Shown: positions 18,701 to 30,775, counted from the first letter of the stretch. The stretch: 64,000 nucleotides of DNA from Vibrio atlanticus (GCF_024347315.1 NZ_AP025460.1:3224001-3288000); one strand, 5' to 3'. The notes: generated from the letters alone by a model not told the origin. Numbers and translations: made by a program.

Positions 18701-19928
18701 CCCAAACGATCGCTTCTTCGCGCTCTACCATTTTCTTAGCAGCTTTGATTGTCGTAGCCATGCCACGAGTTTCTAGCTTGCTGTAGATGAACGGCTTAAA
18801 TAGCTCAAGTGCCATCTTCTTAGGAAGACCACACTGATGTAGACGAAGGTATGGACCAACTGTGATTACAGAACGGCCAGAGTAGTCTACACGTTTACCT
18901 AGAAGGTTCTGACGGAAACGACCTTGTTTACCCTTGATCATATCAGCAAGAGATTTCAGAGGACGCTTGTTAGAACCCGTGATCGCACGACCGCGACGAC
19001 CGTTATCTAGAAGGGCATCAACAGACTCTTGCAGCATACGCTTTTCGTTACGTACGATGATGTCTGGAGCCGCTAGCTCTAGAAGACGCTTCAAACGGTT
19101 GTTACGGTTGATCACACGACGGTAAAGGTCGTTCAGATCAGAGGTCGCAAAACGACCGCCATCTAGTGGTACTAGAGGACGTAGATCTGGCGGTAGCACT
19201 GGAAGTACAGTTAGGATCATCCACTCAGGCTTGTTGCCTGACGAAATGAACGCTTCAACTAGCTTCAAACGCTTAGTAACTTTCTTACGCTTAGTTTCAG
19301 AGTTAGTTGTTTCCAACTCTTCGCGCATTTCTTCCACTTCTTGATGAAGGTCCATTGTTGAAAGCAGATCTTTGATCGCTTCAGCACCCATCTTAGCAGT
19401 GAATTCGTCACCCCACTCTTCTAGACGATCCAGATACTCTTCTTCAGTAAGCATCTGAGATTTTTCTAGATCAGTCATACCCGGTTCAGTTACTACGTAC
19501 ATTTCGAAGTAAAGAACACGTTCGATATCACGCAGAGGGATATCCATTAGTAAACCGATACGAGACGGTAGTGATTTTAGGAACCAGATGTGAGCAACTG
19601 GTGAAGCAAGCTCGATGTGGCCCATACGGTCACGACGAACTTTAGTTTGTGTAACTTCAACGCCACACTTCTCACAGATAACACCACGGTGCTTCAGGCG
19701 CTTGTATTTGCCACAAAGACATTCGTAGTCTTTAACTGGACCAAAAATACGTGCACAGAACAGACCATCACGTTCAGGTTTGAACGTACGATAGTTAATT
19801 GTTTCTGGCTTTTTAACTTCACCAAAAGACCACGAACGGATCGTGTCTGGTGAAGATAGACCGATTTTGATTGCATCAAATTCTTCGGTCTTATGCTGTG
19901 CTTTTAGAAAGTTTAATAAGTCTTTCAC
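15726..19928 (-). CDS. rpoC: DNA-directed RNA polymerase subunit beta-prime
   Basis: Largest catalytic subunit of RNA polymerase, 1400 residues (E. coli 1407). The catalytic loop [12 protein letters not shown] binds magnesium; the zinc-binding site is [20 protein letters not shown], a second zinc cluster is [19 protein letters not shown], and the trigger loop region contains [25 protein letters not shown] start at 19928 is chosen: AGGAGC lies just upstream and the protein then begins [11 protein letters not shown] as in homologues (MKDLLKFLKAQ). The longer in-frame extension is not conserved. rpoB ends 90 bases upstream in the same operon. Confidence 0.97.
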   Translation of the reverse strand: MKDLLNFLKAQHKTEEFDAIKIGLSSPDTIRSWSFGEVKKPETINYRTFKPERDGLFCARIFGPVKDYECLCGKYKRLKHRGVICEKCGVEVTQTKVRRDRMGHIELASPVAHIWFLKSLPSRIGLLMDIPLRDIERVLYFEMYVVTEPGMTDLEKSQMLTEEEYLDRLEEWGDEFTAKMGAEAIKDLLSTMDLHQEVEEMREELETTNSETKRKKVTKRLKLVEAFISSGNKPEWMILTVLPVLPPDLRPLVPLDGGRFATSDLNDLYRRVINRNNRLKRLLELAAPDIIVRNEKRMLQESVDALLDNGRRGRAITGSNKRPLKSLADMIKGKQGRFRQNLLGKRVDYSGRSVITVGPYLRLHQCGLPKKMALELFKPFIYSKLETRGMATTIKAAKKMVEREEAIVWDILDEVIREHPVLLNRAPTLHRLGIQAFEPVLIEGKAIQLHPLVCAAYNADFDGDQMAVHVPLTLEAQLEARTLMMSTNNILSPASGDPIIVPSQDVVLGLYYMTRDKINVKGEGMYLAGPAEAEKAYRTKTAELHARVKVRITETVVDEDGNSTTNTGLVDTTVGRAMLWQIVPAGLPYSIVNQKLGKKQISTLLNECYRKLGLKDTVVFADQIMYAGFAYAALSGVSVGINDMVVPQAKYDEIESAEEEVREIQEQFQSGLVTAGERYNKVIDIWASTNDRVAKAMMDNLSSETVINRDGEEEQQESFNSIYMMADSGARGSAAQIRQLAGMRGLMARPDGSIIETPITANFKEGLNVLQYFISTHGARKGLADTALKTANSGYLTRRLVDVAQDVVVHEHDCGTHEGIDMMPHIEGGDVKVALSELALGRVVAEDVLKPGTEDVLIPRNTLIDEKWCQIMEDNSVDSMKVRSVVTCDADFGCCAQCYGRDLARGHLVNQGEAVGVIAAQSIGEPGTQLTMRTFHIGGAASTAAAENSIQAKTTGTVKLHNAKFVVNKDKKLVITSRASEMTIIDEFGRTKEKHKLPYGSMLTKGDNAAVTAGEVVANWEAHTMPIITEVAGRIQFVDMIDGITVSRQTDDLTGLSSSEVTDAAARPAAGKDMRPAIKLVDEQGNDVMIPGTDMPAHYFLPGKAIVNIEDGAEVGIGDTLSRIPQKSSGNKDITGGLPRVADLFEARKPKEPAILAEHTGTVSFGKETKGKRRLVITREGGDAYEEMIPKHRQLNVFEGEKIERGDVIADGPETPHDILRLRGIHAVTQYIANEVQEVYRLQGVKINDKHIETIVRQMLRKCTITHSGDSPFLPGEQVEYHNVKIANRKLEAEGKELVRFERDLLGITKASLATESFISAASFQETTRVLTEAAVSGKRDDLRGLKENVIVGRLIPAGTGFAYHQERQKQREEEQEGPSAEQATDNLAALLNAGFSSEE

Positions 19929-20018
19929 GTTCAGCTCCTGTAAGGAGTTAAAGGAGCTCACCGACTAAAGTGAGCCCCCTTTACCAAGTAATCCAATCTT
20001 CTTTATAAAAAAGAGGGA

Positions 20019-23000
20019 TTACTCTTCGTCTTCTAGCTCGATGTTGATACCTAGCGAGCGAATCTCTTTCAACAGTACGTTGAACGACTCTGGCATGCCA
20101 GGTTCCATGCTATGGTTACCATCTACGATGTTCTTGTACATCTTAGTACGGCCGTTAACGTCATCCGACTTAACTGTTAGCATTTCTTGTAGAGTATATG
20201 CAGCACCGTATGCTTCTAGTGCCCATACTTCCATCTCACCGAAACGCTGACCACCGAACTGAGCTTTACCACCAAGTGGTTGCTGAGTTACTAGGCTGTA
20301 AGAACCAGTTGAACGAGCATGCATCTTGTCATCAACCAAGTGGTTCAGTTTCAGCATGTACATGTAACCAACAGTTACAGGACGCTCAAACGAATCACCA
20401 GTACGACCATCAAACAGTTTAAGCTGACCAGATTCTGGCAGATCACCCAGTTTAAGTAGTTCTTTGATTAGAGACTCAGAAGCACCGTCGAACACAGGTG
20501 TAGCAATCGGTAGACCGCCACGTAGGTTCTTGATCAGTGTACGAACTTGATCATCAGACAGTTCAGCAATATCAACTTTCTGACGAGTATCGCCAAGATC
20601 GTAAACCTTCTGTAGGAACTCACGGAACTTATGCAGTTCTTGTTGTTCCTTAACCATTTGGTTGATCTTGTCACCGATACCTTTCGCAGCCAAACCTAAG
20701 TGAACTTCTAGGATCTGACCGATGTTCATACGCGATGGTACACCCAGCGGGTTAAGTACGATGTCTACAGGCTGACCTTTCTCATCGTATGGCATGTCTT
20801 CAACAGGGTTAATCTTAGAGATTACACCTTTGTTACCGTGACGACCGGCCATCTTATCACCAGGCTGGATACGACGTTTAACCGCTAGGTAAACTTTAAC
20901 AATCTTAAGAACGCCAGGCGCTAGATCATCACCTTGAGTGATTTTACGACGCTTAGTTTCAAACTTCTTATCGAAGTCTGCTTTTAGCTCATCCCACTGC
21001 TCAGCAAGTTGCTCAAGCTGTGTTTGTAGCGCATCGTCTTCTAGAACTTGCTCTAGCCATTGCTTACGACCGATAGTATCAAGCTTAGCTTCAGAGTAAC
21101 CACCAGACAGAAGTACAGCTTTAACACGGTTAAGAAGGCCACCCTCAAGAATTTGGAACTCTTCAGTTAGATCTTTCTTAGCTTCTTTAAGCTGCATCTG
21201 TTCGATTTCAAGTGCACGTTTGTCTTTCTCTACGCCATCGCGAGTGAAGACTTGTACATCGATGATAGTACCCGAAACAGAGTTTGGTACACGTAGAGAA
21301 GTATCTTTAACATCAGATGCTTTCTCACCGAAGATAGCACGTAGTAGCTTCTCTTCAGGAGTCAGTTGAGTTTCACCTTTAGGGGTTACTTTACCAACTA
21401 GGATGTCGCCACCCTTAACTTCAGCACCAATGTAAACGATACCTGACTCGTCTAGTTTAGACAGAGCAGACTCACCTACGTTTGGAATATCAGCTGTGAT
21501 CTCTTCAGAACCCAGCTTAGTATCACGAGCCACACAAGATAATTCTTGAATGTGGATTGTCGTGAAACGGTCTTCTTGAACTACGCGCTCAGATACTAAG
21601 ATCGAGTCTTCGAAGTTGTAACCGTTCCAAGGCATGAATGCGATACGCATGTTTTGGCCAAGAGCTAGTTCACCAAGGTCTGTTGAAGGACCGTCAGCAA
21701 GAACATCGCCGCGTGCAACTGGTTCACCAGGAAGTACAGTTGGACGTTGGTTAATACATGTGTTTTGGTTCGAACGCGTGTACTTAGTCAGGTTGTAGAT
21801 ATCGATACCAGCTTCGCCAGGTACCAATTCATCTTCGTTAACCTTAACTACGATACGAGAAGCGTCAACAGACTGAACTTGACCACCACGTTTAGCAACC
21901 GCTGTAACACCAGAGTCAACTGCGATGTTACGTTCGATACCCGTACCTACTAGAGGCTTATCAGCTCTCAGTGTTGGTACAGCTTGACGTTGCATGTTGG
22001 CACCCATCAATGCACGGTTCGCATCATCGTGTTCTAGGAACGGGATAAGCGAAGCAGCGATAGATACTACTTGGTTTGTCGCAACGTCCATGTAGTCAAC
22101 GTGATCGCGTGGGTGAAGACCAGATTCACCTTTTTGACGAGCTGTGATTAGCTCATCTGCAAACGTACCTTCTTCAGTAAGAATGGTGTTTGCTTGCGCG
22201 ATTACGAATTGACCTTCCTGGATTGCAGACAGGTAATCAACTTCTTCTGTTACTACACCATCTACTACACGACGGTACGGAGTTTCTAGGAAACCGTAAT
22301 CGTTACAACGTGCAAATGCAGATAGCGAGTTAATTAGACCGATGTTTGGACCTTCAGGCGTTTCGATCGGACATAGACGACCGTAGTGAGTTACGTGAAC
22401 GTCACGTACTTCGAAGCCTGCGCGCTCACGAGTAAGACCACCAGGACCTAAAGCAGAGATACGACGCTTGTGCGTAACTTCTGACAATGGGTTGTTTTGG
22501 TCCATAAACTGTGAAAGCTGTGAAGAGCCAAAGAATTCTTTAACTGCAGCAGAGATCGGCTTAGCGTTGATAAGATCTTGAGGCATGATTGCATCAAGGT
22601 CACCAAGGCTTAGACGTTCTTTAACGGCACGTTCTACACGAACTAGACCAACACGGAATTGGTTTTCTGCCATTTCACCTACAGAACGGATACGACGGTT
22701 GCCAAGGTGGTCGATATCGTCCACTTCACCAATGCCGTTACGGATACCAATCAGTTTCTTCATCACTTCGATGATGTCTGATTCATCCAGAGTACCGCGC
22801 TCTTCTTCTTCTTCACGCTCGATAGAGCTGTTGAATTTCATACGGCCTACAGTTGATAGGTCGTAACGATCTTCAGAGAAGAATAGGCTTTCGAACAATG
22901 ATTCTGCAGCTTCTTTCGTTGGTGGCTCGCCAGGACGCATCATGCGGTAGATTTCTACCAATGCAGAGATGCGATCTACTGTGCTATCCGCACGTAGAGT

Positions 23001-24047
23001 GTCTGACATGAATGGACCATGGTCTAGGTCATTCGTGAACAGCACTTCTAGAGTCTTGTGACCTGCTTGAGACAGGTTAGCAAGTGCTTCTAGGCTAATC
23101 TCTTGGTTTGCGCCAACGATGATCTCGCCAGTTGCTTCGTTGATGTAATCTTTCGCAGCAATCTTTTCAACGATGTACTCTACTGGTACTTCGATGTGCT
23201 CAACGCCATCTTTTTCAAGTTGACGGATATGGCGAGCAGTTACACGACGACCAGTCTCAACGTAAGTTTTGCCGTTTGCTTCGATGTCGAATGACGCAGT
23301 TTCACCACGTAGACGATCAGGAACCAACTCCATAAGTAGAGTTTGGTCTTTCACTTCGAAGTTCACTTTGTCGAAGAACAGATCTAGGATCTCTTCAGTC
23401 GATTTACCAAGTGCACGAAGGATAATCGATGCTGGTAGCTTACGACGACGGTCGATACGTACGAATAAGTTATCCTTAGGATCGAACTCAAAGTCTAACC
23501 ATGAGCCACGGTAAGGAATTACACGTGCGTTATAAAGAACTTTACCTGATGAGTGGGTCTTACCCTTATCACTGTCGAAGAACACGCCTGGGCTTCGGTG
23601 CAGCTGGGATACGATAACCCTCTCGGTACCATTAATTACGAAAGTACCATTGTCTGTCATAAGCGGAATTTCGCCCATGTAGACTTCTTGTTCTTTAATG
23701 TCTTTTACAGTACCTGCTGGTGCATCTCGATCAAAGATAACTAGACGCAGTTTTACGCGTAGTGGCTTTGAGTAAGTAACACCGCGGATTTGACATTCTT
23801 TAACGTCAAAAACTGGCTCACCAAGACGGTAGCTAACGTATTGCAGCTCAGAATTGCCGTTGTAGCTCTGAATTGGAAATACAGAACGGAAAGCAGCTTC
23901 AAGACCGTATTGACCTTCAGGATCCTGTTCGATGAATTTGTCGAAAGAATCAAGCTGGATCGATAACAGGTATGGAATGTCCAAAACTTGTGGACGAGTA
24001 CCAAAATCCTTACGGATGCGCTTTTTCTCGGTATAAGAGTAAACCAT
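20019..24047 (-). CDS. rpoB: DNA-directed RNA polymerase subunit beta
   Basis: Second large polymerase subunit, 1342 residues, exactly the E. coli length. The start at 24047 ([16 protein letters not shown]) has GAGGAA upstream; the longer in-frame ORF extends into the untranslated leader. The rifampicin-binding region ([32 protein letters not shown]) shows the wild-type residues at the usual resistance positions. The C-terminal part contains [12 protein letters not shown] and ends ...NIELEDEE, as expected. It is separated from rplL by a partial terminator that lowers rpoBC transcription relative to the ribosomal proteins. Confidence 0.98.
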   Translation of the reverse strand: MVYSYTEKKRIRKDFGTRPQVLDIPYLLSIQLDSFDKFIEQDPEGQYGLEAAFRSVFPIQSYNGNSELQYVSYRLGEPVFDVKECQIRGVTYSKPLRVKLRLVIFDRDAPAGTVKDIKEQEVYMGEIPLMTDNGTFVINGTERVIVSQLHRSPGVFFDSDKGKTHSSGKVLYNARVIPYRGSWLDFEFDPKDNLFVRIDRRRKLPASIILRALGKSTEEILDLFFDKVNFEVKDQTLLMELVPDRLRGETASFDIEANGKTYVETGRRVTARHIRQLEKDGVEHIEVPVEYIVEKIAAKDYINEATGEIIVGANQEISLEALANLSQAGHKTLEVLFTNDLDHGPFMSDTLRADSTVDRISALVEIYRMMRPGEPPTKEAAESLFESLFFSEDRYDLSTVGRMKFNSSIEREEEEERGTLDESDIIEVMKKLIGIRNGIGEVDDIDHLGNRRIRSVGEMAENQFRVGLVRVERAVKERLSLGDLDAIMPQDLINAKPISAAVKEFFGSSQLSQFMDQNNPLSEVTHKRRISALGPGGLTRERAGFEVRDVHVTHYGRLCPIETPEGPNIGLINSLSAFARCNDYGFLETPYRRVVDGVVTEEVDYLSAIQEGQFVIAQANTILTEEGTFADELITARQKGESGLHPRDHVDYMDVATNQVVSIAASLIPFLEHDDANRALMGANMQRQAVPTLRADKPLVGTGIERNIAVDSGVTAVAKRGGQVQSVDASRIVVKVNEDELVPGEAGIDIYNLTKYTRSNQNTCINQRPTVLPGEPVARGDVLADGPSTDLGELALGQNMRIAFMPWNGYNFEDSILVSERVVQEDRFTTIHIQELSCVARDTKLGSEEITADIPNVGESALSKLDESGIVYIGAEVKGGDILVGKVTPKGETQLTPEEKLLRAIFGEKASDVKDTSLRVPNSVSGTIIDVQVFTRDGVEKDKRALEIEQMQLKEAKKDLTEEFQILEGGLLNRVKAVLLSGGYSEAKLDTIGRKQWLEQVLEDDALQTQLEQLAEQWDELKADFDKKFETKRRKITQGDDLAPGVLKIVKVYLAVKRRIQPGDKMAGRHGNKGVISKINPVEDMPYDEKGQPVDIVLNPLGVPSRMNIGQILEVHLGLAAKGIGDKINQMVKEQQELHKFREFLQKVYDLGDTRQKVDIAELSDDQVRTLIKNLRGGLPIATPVFDGASESLIKELLKLGDLPESGQLKLFDGRTGDSFERPVTVGYMYMLKLNHLVDDKMHARSTGSYSLVTQQPLGGKAQFGGQRFGEMEVWALEAYGAAYTLQEMLTVKSDDVNGRTKMYKNIVDGNHSMEPGMPESFNVLLKEIRSLGINIELEDEE

Positions 24048-24218
24048 GGGGTTCCTCAGCTCGCTGATAAGTGACCCAAACCACCCAAAACACTCTTCAG
24101 AGGGGGCGGTGACAAACAGCTGTTTACTGTAGTGAACAATCATTTCGAAAAAATGATTGTTTTTTTGCTTGGATTATGACGGTTAAACAGCGGAAATTTC
24201 GTCATAGCCCTACAGCGC

Positions 24219-24249
24219 AAAAAGGCCGGTGGTTAATAAACCACCAGCC
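24219..24249 (-). terminator. Attenuator between rplL and rpoB
   Basis: Minus-strand stem GGCTGGTGG / CCACCGGCC followed by TTTTTG. In E. coli the equivalent site is a partial terminator that sets the ratio of L7/L12 to polymerase; leaky function here is inferred from that. Confidence 0.8.
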
Positions 24250-24281
24250 ATTAGCCTTGCGGCTAAGAAATTAAGTAATAA

Positions 24282-24647
24282 TTACTTAACTTCAACAGAA
24301 GCGCCAGCTTCTTCTAGCTGTGCTTTAAGAGCTTCAGCTTCAGCTTTGTCAACGCCTTCTTTAAGCGCTGCAGGAGCTGAGTCTACAAGACCTTTAGCTT
24401 CTTTAAGACCTAGGCCAGTTGCGCCACGTACAGCTTTGATAACTTGTACTTTGTTAGCGCCAGCAGCAGTTAGGATTACGTCGAATTCAGTTTGCTCAGC
24501 AGCAGCTTCAGCAGAAGCACCACCAGCTACAACTGCAGCAGCAGCAGTAACACCGAATTTCTCTTCCATAGCTTCGATAAGCTCAACAACTTGCATTACA
24601 GACATTTCTGCAACTGCGTCTAGGATTTGCTCGTTAGTAATAGACAT
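24282..24647 (-). CDS. rplL: 50S ribosomal protein L7/L12
   Basis: Stalk protein present in several copies per ribosome, contacting EF-Tu, EF-G and IF2. The 121 residues comprise an N-terminal dimerisation domain (1-35), an Ala-rich hinge ([18 protein letters not shown]) and a C-terminal factor-binding domain ([31 protein letters not shown]). It follows rplJ by 57 bases. An AGAG element precedes the ATG. Confidence 0.98.
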   Translation of the reverse strand: MSITNEQILDAVAEMSVMQVVELIEAMEEKFGVTAAAAVVAGGASAEAAAEQTEFDVILTAAGANKVQVIKAVRGATGLGLKEAKGLVDSAPAALKEGVDKAEAEALKAQLEEAGASVEVK

Positions 24648-24704
24648 AACAATTCTCTTTTAAGTCAACAATAAGTTTAAATAGCAACCAGTGAAAAGCA
24701 AGGC

Positions 24705-25199
24705 TTAAGCCGCAGCTTCTTCTTTTTGGTCGCGAACAGCAGCGATAGTACGAACCAGCTTGCCGGCAGAAGCTTCTTTCATGCACATCATTAGGCGTGC
24801 GATAGCTTCGTCGTAAGTTGGTAGTGTCGCTAGTACTTCAGCATCAGTAACTGCGCCTTCAAATGCAGCAGCTTTGATCTCGAAATCTTTATTCTCTTTA
24901 GCGAAGTCTTTGAAAAGACGCGCTGCAGCACCTGGGTGCTCATTAGAGAATGCGATCAGAGTTGGACCAGTGAAAGTGTCAGTTAGACACTCGTAGTCTG
25001 TACCCTGAATCGCACGGCGTGCTAGTGTGTTACGAACAACTCTCATGTAAACACCCGCTTCGCGAGCTTGTTTACGTAGAGAAGTCATTGCGCCAACAGT
25101 AACGCCACGAGAATCAGCTACAACTGCAGAAAGTGCACCACTGGCAGCTTCGTTGACTTCAGCAACAATTGCTTTTTTGTCTTGAAGATTTAAAGCCAT
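24705..25199 (-). CDS. rplJ: 50S ribosomal protein L10
   Basis: Base of the ribosomal stalk: binds 23S rRNA near the GTPase centre and anchors L7/L12 dimers through its C-terminal helix. It is 164 residues. The start at 25199 ([19 protein letters not shown]) has AGAGG upstream and matches the family; the in-frame extension lies in the leader RNA. The L10-L7/L12 complex represses its own translation through the leader described next to it. Confidence 0.97.
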   Translation of the reverse strand: MALNLQDKKAIVAEVNEAASGALSAVVADSRGVTVGAMTSLRKQAREAGVYMRVVRNTLARRAIQGTDYECLTDTFTGPTLIAFSNEHPGAAARLFKDFAKENKDFEIKAAAFEGAVTDAEVLATLPTYDEAIARLMMCMKEASAGKLVRTIAAVRDQKEEAAA

Positions 25200-25224
25200 T
25201 TGGATTAACCTCTGGTTGTGATTA

Positions 25225-25370
25225 CAGCACTCATACAAAATGTAATGAGCGTTTACGATGTTATTTAAAAATGAATAAATTCACTTCAAACCACAACATC
25301 GCCTACGTAGGTTTTATTAAGCCATACCTCCGAAGAGTACAGCGCCTACGGTCTTGGGACGGATGACCTG
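25225..25370 (-). ncRNA. Ribosomal protein L10 leader (autoregulatory mRNA element)
   Basis: The minus strand upstream of rplJ contains CCAAGACCGTAGGCG, a CTTAATA segment and CCTACGTAGGCG. This is the conserved core of the L10 leader, with the two CGTAGG segments pairing (25298-25364). In E. coli it binds L10-L7/L12 and shuts off rplJL translation. The outer boundaries are approximate. Confidence 0.8.
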
Positions 25371-25441
25371 AATTGCTTCAAAAATCACCCAACCACAAAT
25401 ATTAGGCGCAGAAGTATACACTAAATCTGCGCCGAAGCAAA

Positions 25442-26146
25442 TTAGTTTGCTTGAGTGTCAAGACTAGCTTGATCAACAGTAACACCAGCACCCATTGTAG
25501 TAGAGATGCTTACTTTCTTCAGGAAAGTACCTTTCGCTGAAGAAGGCTTAGCTTTCTTAAGAGCAACTAGAAGTGCTTCTAGGTTCTCTTGAAGCTGGTT
25601 AGCTTCGAAAGATGCTTTGCCGATAGTAGTGTGGATGATACCGTTCTTGTCGTTACGGTAACGAACCTGACCAGCTTTAGCGTTCTTAACCGCTTCAGCA
25701 ACGTTAGGAGTTACAGTACCAACTTTAGGGTTTGGCATAAGGCCGCGTGGACCTAGGATTGTACCTAGTTGACCAACAACACGCATTGCATCAGGAGAAG
25801 CAACAACAACGTCGAAGTTCATTTCGCCTTTTTTCACTTGCTCAGCAAGATCTTCCATACCAACGATATCTGCGCCAGCTGCTTTAGCTGCTTCTGCGTT
25901 TGCACCTTGAGTGAACACAGCAACGCGGATGTCACGGCCAGTACCGTGAGGTAGCACAGTTGCGCCACGTACGTTTTGGTCAGATTTACGAGCATCGATG
26001 CCTAGGTTAACAGCAACATCTACAGACTCAACGAATTTAGCAGTAGCTAGTTCTTTAAGAAGAGCAACAGCTTCGTTGATTTCGTATTCTTTAGTTACTT
26101 CAACTTTGTCGCGGATTACGCGCATACGCTTAGTAAGTTTTGCCAT
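25442..26146 (-). CDS. rplA: 50S ribosomal protein L1
   Basis: Binds 23S rRNA at the mobile L1 stalk by the exit site and represses translation of the rplK-rplA mRNA when in excess. It is 234 residues, full length, with the family signature [11 protein letters not shown] and [17 protein letters not shown] near residue 130. It starts four bases after the rplK stop, so the two are translationally coupled. A GGGAT element overlapping the rplK end serves as its binding site for ribosomes. Confidence 0.98.
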   Translation of the reverse strand: MAKLTKRMRVIRDKVEVTKEYEINEAVALLKELATAKFVESVDVAVNLGIDARKSDQNVRGATVLPHGTGRDIRVAVFTQGANAEAAKAAGADIVGMEDLAEQVKKGEMNFDVVVASPDAMRVVGQLGTILGPRGLMPNPKVGTVTPNVAEAVKNAKAGQVRYRNDKNGIIHTTIGKASFEANQLQENLEALLVALKKAKPSSAKGTFLKKVSISTTMGAGVTVDQASLDTQAN

Positions 26147-26150
26147 GATC

Positions 26151-26579
26151 TTATCCCTCTACCACTAGGCCCATTGAACGAGCAGTACCAGCAATAGAAC
26201 GCTTCATTGCTTCGATGTCAGCACCAGTCATATCAGCAGCTTTAGTTTCTGCGATTTCCTGAACTTGAGCGTCAGTTACAGTACCAACTTTCTCAGTGTT
26301 TGGACGACCTGAACCAGACTTAACGCCAGCAGCTTTCTTAAGAAGAACAGCAGCAGGTGGAGTCTTAGTTACGAACGTGAAAGAACGGTCGTTGTAAACA
26401 GTAATTACTACTGGAGTAGGTAGACCTTTCTCAACAGATTCTGTTTTTGCGTTGAACGCTTTACAGAATTCCATGATGTTCACGCCGTGTTGACCTAGAG
26501 CAGGACCAACCGGTGGACTTGGGTTTGCCATACCAGCTGCAACTTGCAGTTTGATATAAGCTTCAACTTTCTTAGCCAT
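26151..26579 (-). CDS. rplK: 50S ribosomal protein L11
   Basis: Part of the GTPase-associated centre; needed for RelA activation and the target region of thiostrepton. It is 142 residues, from [36 protein letters not shown] to [12 protein letters not shown]. The start at 26579 is chosen because AGGAAATATC precedes it and the protein then matches the family; the 20-residue upstream extension is spurious. Transcribed from its own promoter within the nusG-rplK gap. Confidence 0.98.
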   Translation of the reverse strand: MAKKVEAYIKLQVAAGMANPSPPVGPALGQHGVNIMEFCKAFNAKTESVEKGLPTPVVITVYNDRSFTFVTKTPPAAVLLKKAAGVKSGSGRPNTEKVGTVTDAQVQEIAETKAADMTGADIEAMKRSIAGTARSMGLVVEG

Positions 26580-26669
26580 GATATTTCCTAATTTTTGGGT
26601 ACATGCGCTAGCCCTGAGGCAAGCTCCCCTTAATTTCAATTAACTCTTTCTTACTTCGATAGAAGTAAA

Positions 26670-26703
26670 AAGGCGCGAAATTATAATCATAATTCGCGCC
26701 TTT
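26670..26703 (-). terminator. Terminator of secE-nusG, overlapping the rplK promoter
   Basis: Minus-strand hairpin GGCGCGA-ATTAT / ATAAT-TCGCGCC followed by TTTTTA. The loop side holds the TATAAT of the rplK promoter. Confidence 0.8.
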
Positions 26704-26708
26704 AACAA
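26680..26708 (-). promoter_or_regulatory. Predicted sigma-70 promoter of rplKA
   Basis: On the minus strand: TTGTTA (26708-26703), 17 bases, TATAAT (26685-26680), then a GC-rich discriminator (TTCGCGCC). It corresponds in position to the E. coli L11 promoter and lies within the inverted repeat of the upstream terminator. Confidence 0.75.
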
Positions 26709-26791
26709 CCCTAAAAAGGTGGTTTTTTATACTCTTTTATTTTAAACAACTTATGAAGTATTTATCCACAGCTTGTTCAAAAGTTAGAGTT

Positions 26792-27340
26792 TTAGTCCAG
26801 CTTTTCAACTTGACCAAATTCAAGCTCAACCGGTGTTGCACGACCAAAGATCGATACAGATACCTTAATGCGGCTTTTCTCGTAATCTACTTCTTCAACT
26901 GTACCGTTGAAATCAGCAAACGGACCATCGTTCACACGAACCACTTCACCCGCTTCGAACATTGTCTTAGGACGTGGAGACTCGCTCGCTTTCTCTAGAC
27001 GGTTCAAGATAGCATCAGCTTCTTTATCAGTGATTGGTGCAGGACGATCAGAGGTACCACCAATGAAGCCCATAACACGAGGAATGCTGCGTACTAAGTG
27101 CCATGATTCATCATTCATGATCATTTGCACTAATACGTAGCCAGGGAAGAACTTACGTTCGCTTTTACGGCGTTGACCTGCACGCATTTCCACTACTTCT
27201 TCAGTAGGTACTAAAACGTCACCAAAGAATTCTTCCATGTCGTGCATTTTAATATGTTCGCGTAACGATTGAGATACACGACCTTCATAGCCAGAAAAGG
27301 CTTGAACTACATACCAACGTTTTTTTGGAGCTTCACTCAT
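26792..27340 (-). CDS. nusG: Transcription elongation / antitermination factor NusG
   Basis: Binds RNA polymerase to suppress pausing, joins Rho for termination and links polymerase to the ribosome via S10. It is 182 residues (E. coli 181). The N-terminal NGN domain starts [21 protein letters not shown]; the C-terminal KOW domain contains [22 protein letters not shown]. It starts 13 bases after secE, the universal secE-nusG pair. AGAGGG precedes the ATG. Confidence 0.98.
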   Translation of the reverse strand: MSEAPKKRWYVVQAFSGYEGRVSQSLREHIKMHDMEEFFGDVLVPTEEVVEMRAGQRRKSERKFFPGYVLVQMIMNDESWHLVRSIPRVMGFIGGTSDRPAPITDKEADAILNRLEKASESPRPKTMFEAGEVVRVNDGPFADFNGTVEEVDYEKSRIKVSVSIFGRATPVELEFGQVEKLD

Positions 27341-27353
27341 GAATCAGAACCCT

Positions 27354-27731
27354 CTACACTCCAGTTGCTAGAGAAACTAAACGGACCATAATGCCGTCAA
27401 TTCCCCAAAGCACTAGAGACATAACAATACATACAGCTAAAACGATCAATGTAGTTTGCATAGTTTCTTGGCGAGTAGGCCAAACAACTTTACGAATCTC
27501 CATACGAGATTCTTTTGCAAAATCGATCGCAGCTTTACCTTTAGTTGTTGTTGCTGCAACGCCTAGTGCGGCAGCAATCAGCACAACTACACCTGCAGCG
27601 CGAATTACAACAGACAATTCACCATACAGGTAATTACCCACAACAGCAGCAGCCAACAGTACAAAAGCGACTACCCACTTCATTGTATCTGCTGCACCTG
27701 AGCTATCAGGAGTTTCAGCGTTTGCTTTCAT
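27354..27731 (-). CDS. secE: Preprotein translocase subunit SecE
   Basis: Small essential inner-membrane subunit that stabilises SecY in the Sec translocon. The 125-residue protein has three hydrophobic segments, at about 17-37, 43-60 and 93-115, the enterobacterial three-helix type. The conserved amphipathic part reads [25 protein letters not shown] precedes the ATG. Cotranscribed with nusG. Confidence 0.97.
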   Translation of the reverse strand: MKANAETPDSSGAADTMKWVVAFVLLAAAVVGNYLYGELSVVIRAAGVVVLIAAALGVAATTTKGKAAIDFAKESRMEIRKVVWPTRQETMQTTLIVLAVCIVMSLVLWGIDGIMVRLVSLATGV

Positions 27732-27907
27732 AAAACCAACCTGTGATAAGTCTTAAATATAGACGACAATAACCCCGCTGTTGCAGGGCACATTCCTTTG
27801 CGTTGCAAAACAACACATCTAACAGTCATTTTAGTTAAAAAGACCGTTTAATTCTTTGCTAAGAGTTAAAATTGATGTCAAAACACCCAACTCTTTTTTC
27901 AGCGCAG

Positions 27908-27935
27908 AAAAAGGGCATCAAATGATGCCCTTTTT
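27908..27935 (-). terminator. Intrinsic terminator of the tRNA-tufB operon
   Basis: AAAAAGGGCATC / GATGCCCTTTTT with AAAT loop, 20 bases after the EF-Tu stop; symmetric enough to work in both directions. Confidence 0.9.
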
Positions 27936-27954
27936 ACTAGTGGTTCGTCAAATC

Positions 27955-29139
27955 TTATGCAAAGATTTTAGCTACAACACCAGCACCAACTGTACGGCCA
28001 CCTTCGCGGATTGCGAAACGTAGACCTTCGTCCATTGCGATTGGAGCGATTAGCTCAACAGTCATTTGAACGTTGTCACCTGGCATTACCATTTCTACGC
28101 CTTCAGGTAGAGTGATGTCGCCTGTTACGTCAGTTGTACGGAAGTAGAACTGTGGACGGTAACCCTTGAAGAAAGGAGTGTGACGGCCGCCTTCGTCTTT
28201 AGAAAGTACGTATACTTCAGACTCAAACTTAGTGTGTGGGTTGATTGAACCTTTAGCAGAAAGTACTTGGCCACGTTCAACGTCATCACGCTTAGTACCA
28301 CGTAGAAGTGCACCAACGTTCTCACCTGCACGACCTTCGTCAAGCAGTTTACGGAACATTTCAACACCAGTACAAGTAGTAAGAGTAGTCTCTTTGATAC
28401 CAACGATTTCTACTTCGTCACCTACACGTAGGATACCGCGCTCGATACGACCAGTAACTACAGTACCACGACCTTGGATTGAGAATACATCTTCAATAGG
28501 AAGTAGGAACGGTAGATCAACAGCACGCTCTGGAAGTGGAATGTAAGAATCTAGTGCTTCTGCAAGCTCAACGATCTTGTCTTCCCACTGCTTTTCGCCG
28601 TTTAGAGCGCCAAGTGCAGAACCTTGAATTACTGGTAGGTCGTCTCCTGGGTACTCGTACTCAGAAAGAAGTTCACGAACTTCCATTTCTACTAGCTCAA
28701 GTAGCTCTTCGTCATCAACCATGTCACATTTGTTCATGAATACGATGATGTAAGGGATACCAACTTGACGACCAAGTAGGATGTGCTCACGAGTTTGTGG
28801 CATAGGGCCATCTGTAGCAGCAACAACTAGGATACCGCCGTCCATTTGAGCAGCACCAGTGATCATGTTTTTAACATAATCGGCGTGTCCAGGACAGTCT
28901 ACGTGTGCGTAGTGACGTTCAGGAGTATCGTACTCAACGTGAGAAGTTGCGATTGTGATACCGCGCTCGCGCTCTTCTGGAGCGTTATCGATAGATGCGA
29001 AATCTTTAGCAACACCGCCGTACACTTTTGCAAGTGTAGTACAGATAGCAGCAGTTAGAGTTGTTTTACCGTGGTCAACGTGGCCGATAGTACCAACGTT
29101 TACGTGCGGTTTCGTACGTTCAAATTTTTCTTTAGACAT
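27955..29139 (-). CDS. tufB: Elongation factor Tu (tufB position)
   Basis: GTPase that delivers aminoacyl-tRNA to the ribosome. It is 394 residues. GTP-binding motifs are GHVDHGKTT (G1), DCPGH (G3) and NKCD (G4). The start at 29139 ([16 protein letters not shown]) has GAGGGACA upstream; the longer in-frame extension lies in the tRNA-tufB spacer. The position after thrU-tyrU-glyT-thrT-type tRNAs marks it as the tufB copy; a second tuf gene is expected with fusA elsewhere. Confidence 0.97.
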   Translation of the reverse strand: MSKEKFERTKPHVNVGTIGHVDHGKTTLTAAICTTLAKVYGGVAKDFASIDNAPEERERGITIATSHVEYDTPERHYAHVDCPGHADYVKNMITGAAQMDGGILVVAATDGPMPQTREHILLGRQVGIPYIIVFMNKCDMVDDEELLELVEMEVRELLSEYEYPGDDLPVIQGSALGALNGEKQWEDKIVELAEALDSYIPLPERAVDLPFLLPIEDVFSIQGRGTVVTGRIERGILRVGDEVEIVGIKETTLTTCTGVEMFRKLLDEGRAGENVGALLRGTKRDDVERGQVLSAKGSINPHTKFESEVYVLSKDEGGRHTPFFKGYRPQFYFRTTDVTGDITLPEGVEMVMPGDNVQMTVELIAPIAMDEGLRFAIREGGRTVGAGVVAKIFA

Positions 29140-29234
29140 GGGGTGTCCCTCTAGGTACGGATTAGGTGGCTTAAAATAAGACCACGCAACCAAAAAAAAT
29201 GGTTTTCTTTATTAAAGGAGAAGAAGCTTTTGAC

Positions 29235-29310
29235 TGGTGCTAATACCCAGAGTCGAACTGGGGACCTCACCCTTACCAAGGGTGCGCTCTACCGACTGAG
29301 CTATATCAGC
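29235..29310 (-). tRNA. thrT: tRNA-Thr (GGT)
   Basis: 76 bases including an encoded CCA; acceptor stem GCTGATA / TATTAGC, anticodon GGT in CTTGGTAAG. Last tRNA before tufB, the thrT position in E. coli. Confidence 0.96.
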
Positions 29311-29323
29311 ACACAAAATGAGT

Positions 29324-29398
<75 letters not shown>

Positions 29399-29437
29399 AA
29401 CACGTAACTCTGTTTGAGCTATTTAACCTTTAGAATA

Positions 29438-29522
<85 letters not shown>

Positions 29523-29566
29523 AAATTTTGAGCTTTCTCTCGCTTACCTTAAAGAAAGGGAGAAAG

Positions 29567-29642
<76 letters not shown>

Positions 29643-29655
29643 ACAAGTGGGGCGC

Positions 29656-29684
29656 ATTTTATTGAATGATTTTCCACCTTGCAA
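29656..29684 (-). promoter_or_regulatory. Predicted promoter of the thrU-tyrU-glyT-thrT-tufB operon
   Basis: Minus strand: TTGCAA (29684-29679), 17-base spacer, TAAAAT (29661-29656), then the discriminator GCGCCCC. The GC-rich discriminator suggests stringent control, which is an inference. Confidence 0.8.
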
Positions 29685-29851
29685 TAGTAAATTGAAAAAA
29701 AGTGAAAAATTCTCCTATCAAATTCCTATATACGGCTATTTAGCTCAAGGTTTCTGCCTTTAACCCACATCTAGTACAGGAAGATATTTTATTTATCTAT
29801 CGCTTGATGTATTTTCCATGCACTTGTTTTGTTATCCACTATAGAGTTTAT

Positions 29852-30775
29852 ATGAGCCCATTTATGTCATTTGACCGCGAACGTTGGTCTGAGCTAAGGA
29901 ATTTAGTTCCGATGACACTTTCTGAGAGCGACTTAAAAGAGCTTCAAGGCATCAATGAAAAGCTCACAATGGAGGAAGCCGTTGAGATCTACCTGCCGCT
30001 CTCTCGCCTATTAAATCTCTATGTGGCAGCCAGACAGAATAGAAACTCAGTACTCCATCAATTCCTGGATAAAAACGAGAAAGCACCACCTTTTATCATC
30101 GGTATTGCTGGAAGTGTCGCTGTGGGCAAAAGTACAACTGCACGACTGCTTAAAGCCCTACTTTCTCGCTGGGAGAACCACCCAAAAGTTGAGCTAGTGA
30201 CAACCGATGGCTTCTTATACCCAAATGAGGTGTTAGAAGAAAAAGGATTGATGAGTAAAAAGGGTTTTCCGGAGTCTTACGATATTAAGCGTTTAGTGAA
30301 CTTTGTTTCGGATGTAAAAGCATGCAAGAGAAATGTCACGGCTCCCGTGTACTCGCATCTTACGTACAACATTACTGATGACGTTAAGTGTGTCGACCTA
30401 CCAGATGTGCTTATTATTGAAGGACTTAATGTCCTACAAACAGGCATGAACGATCCACACGAGCCACATCGCGTGTTTATTTCAGACTTCCTTGATTTCT
30501 CACTCTATGTTGACGCTGATAGCCAACAAATCAAAGAGTGGTACGTCAATCGCTTTATGAAATTCCGCGATGGCGCGTTTACCAAACCTGGCTCTTACTT
30601 TAGTCATTACACAAAATTATCGAACCAAGCGGCACTGGATAAAGCGGAAGGTATCTGGAGTTCAATTAATGGCTTGAACCTAGAACAAAATATCCTTCCT
30701 ACACGAGAAAGGGCTCACTTGATTCTACGTAAAGGCGCAGATCATATGGTTGAAGAAGTGTTACTAAGAAAATAG
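29852..30775 (+). CDS. coaA: Pantothenate kinase, type I
   Basis: ATP-dependent phosphorylation of pantothenate, the first and controlling step of coenzyme A synthesis. It is 307 residues when started at 29852 ([21 protein letters not shown]), the family start; the upstream in-frame extension is unsupported. The P-loop is GSVAVGKST, the substrate region [10 protein letters not shown] follows, and IIEGLNVLQ is conserved. It is divergent from the tRNA-tufB operon and convergent with birA, seven bases away. Confidence 0.96.
   Translation: MSPFMSFDRERWSELRNLVPMTLSESDLKELQGINEKLTMEEAVEIYLPLSRLLNLYVAARQNRNSVLHQFLDKNEKAPPFIIGIAGSVAVGKSTTARLLKALLSRWENHPKVELVTTDGFLYPNEVLEEKGLMSKKGFPESYDIKRLVNFVSDVKACKRNVTAPVYSHLTYNITDDVKCVDLPDVLIIEGLNVLQTGMNDPHEPHRVFISDFLDFSLYVDADSQQIKEWYVNRFMKFRDGAFTKPGSYFSHYTKLSNQAALDKAEGIWSSINGLNLEQNILPTRERAHLILRKGADHMVEEVLLRK

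Noticed and set aside
19929..19961. Longer rpoC start
   Set aside because: The extension is not conserved; AGGAGC directly precedes the GTG at 19928 and the protein then matches homologues.
22796..22820. CTTCTTCTT repeat in rpoB as a slippage tract
   Set aside because: It encodes the acidic run EEEEE that fits the reading frame and codon preference; no sign of variability.
20019..24047. Rifampicin resistance allele in rpoB
   Set aside because: Residues at the usual resistance positions (in the [12 protein letters not shown] and [10 protein letters not shown] segments) read as wild type.
24048..24143. Longer rpoB start
   Set aside because: The in-frame extension is untranslated leader after the rplL attenuator; GAGGAA and the conserved N-terminus put the start at 24047.
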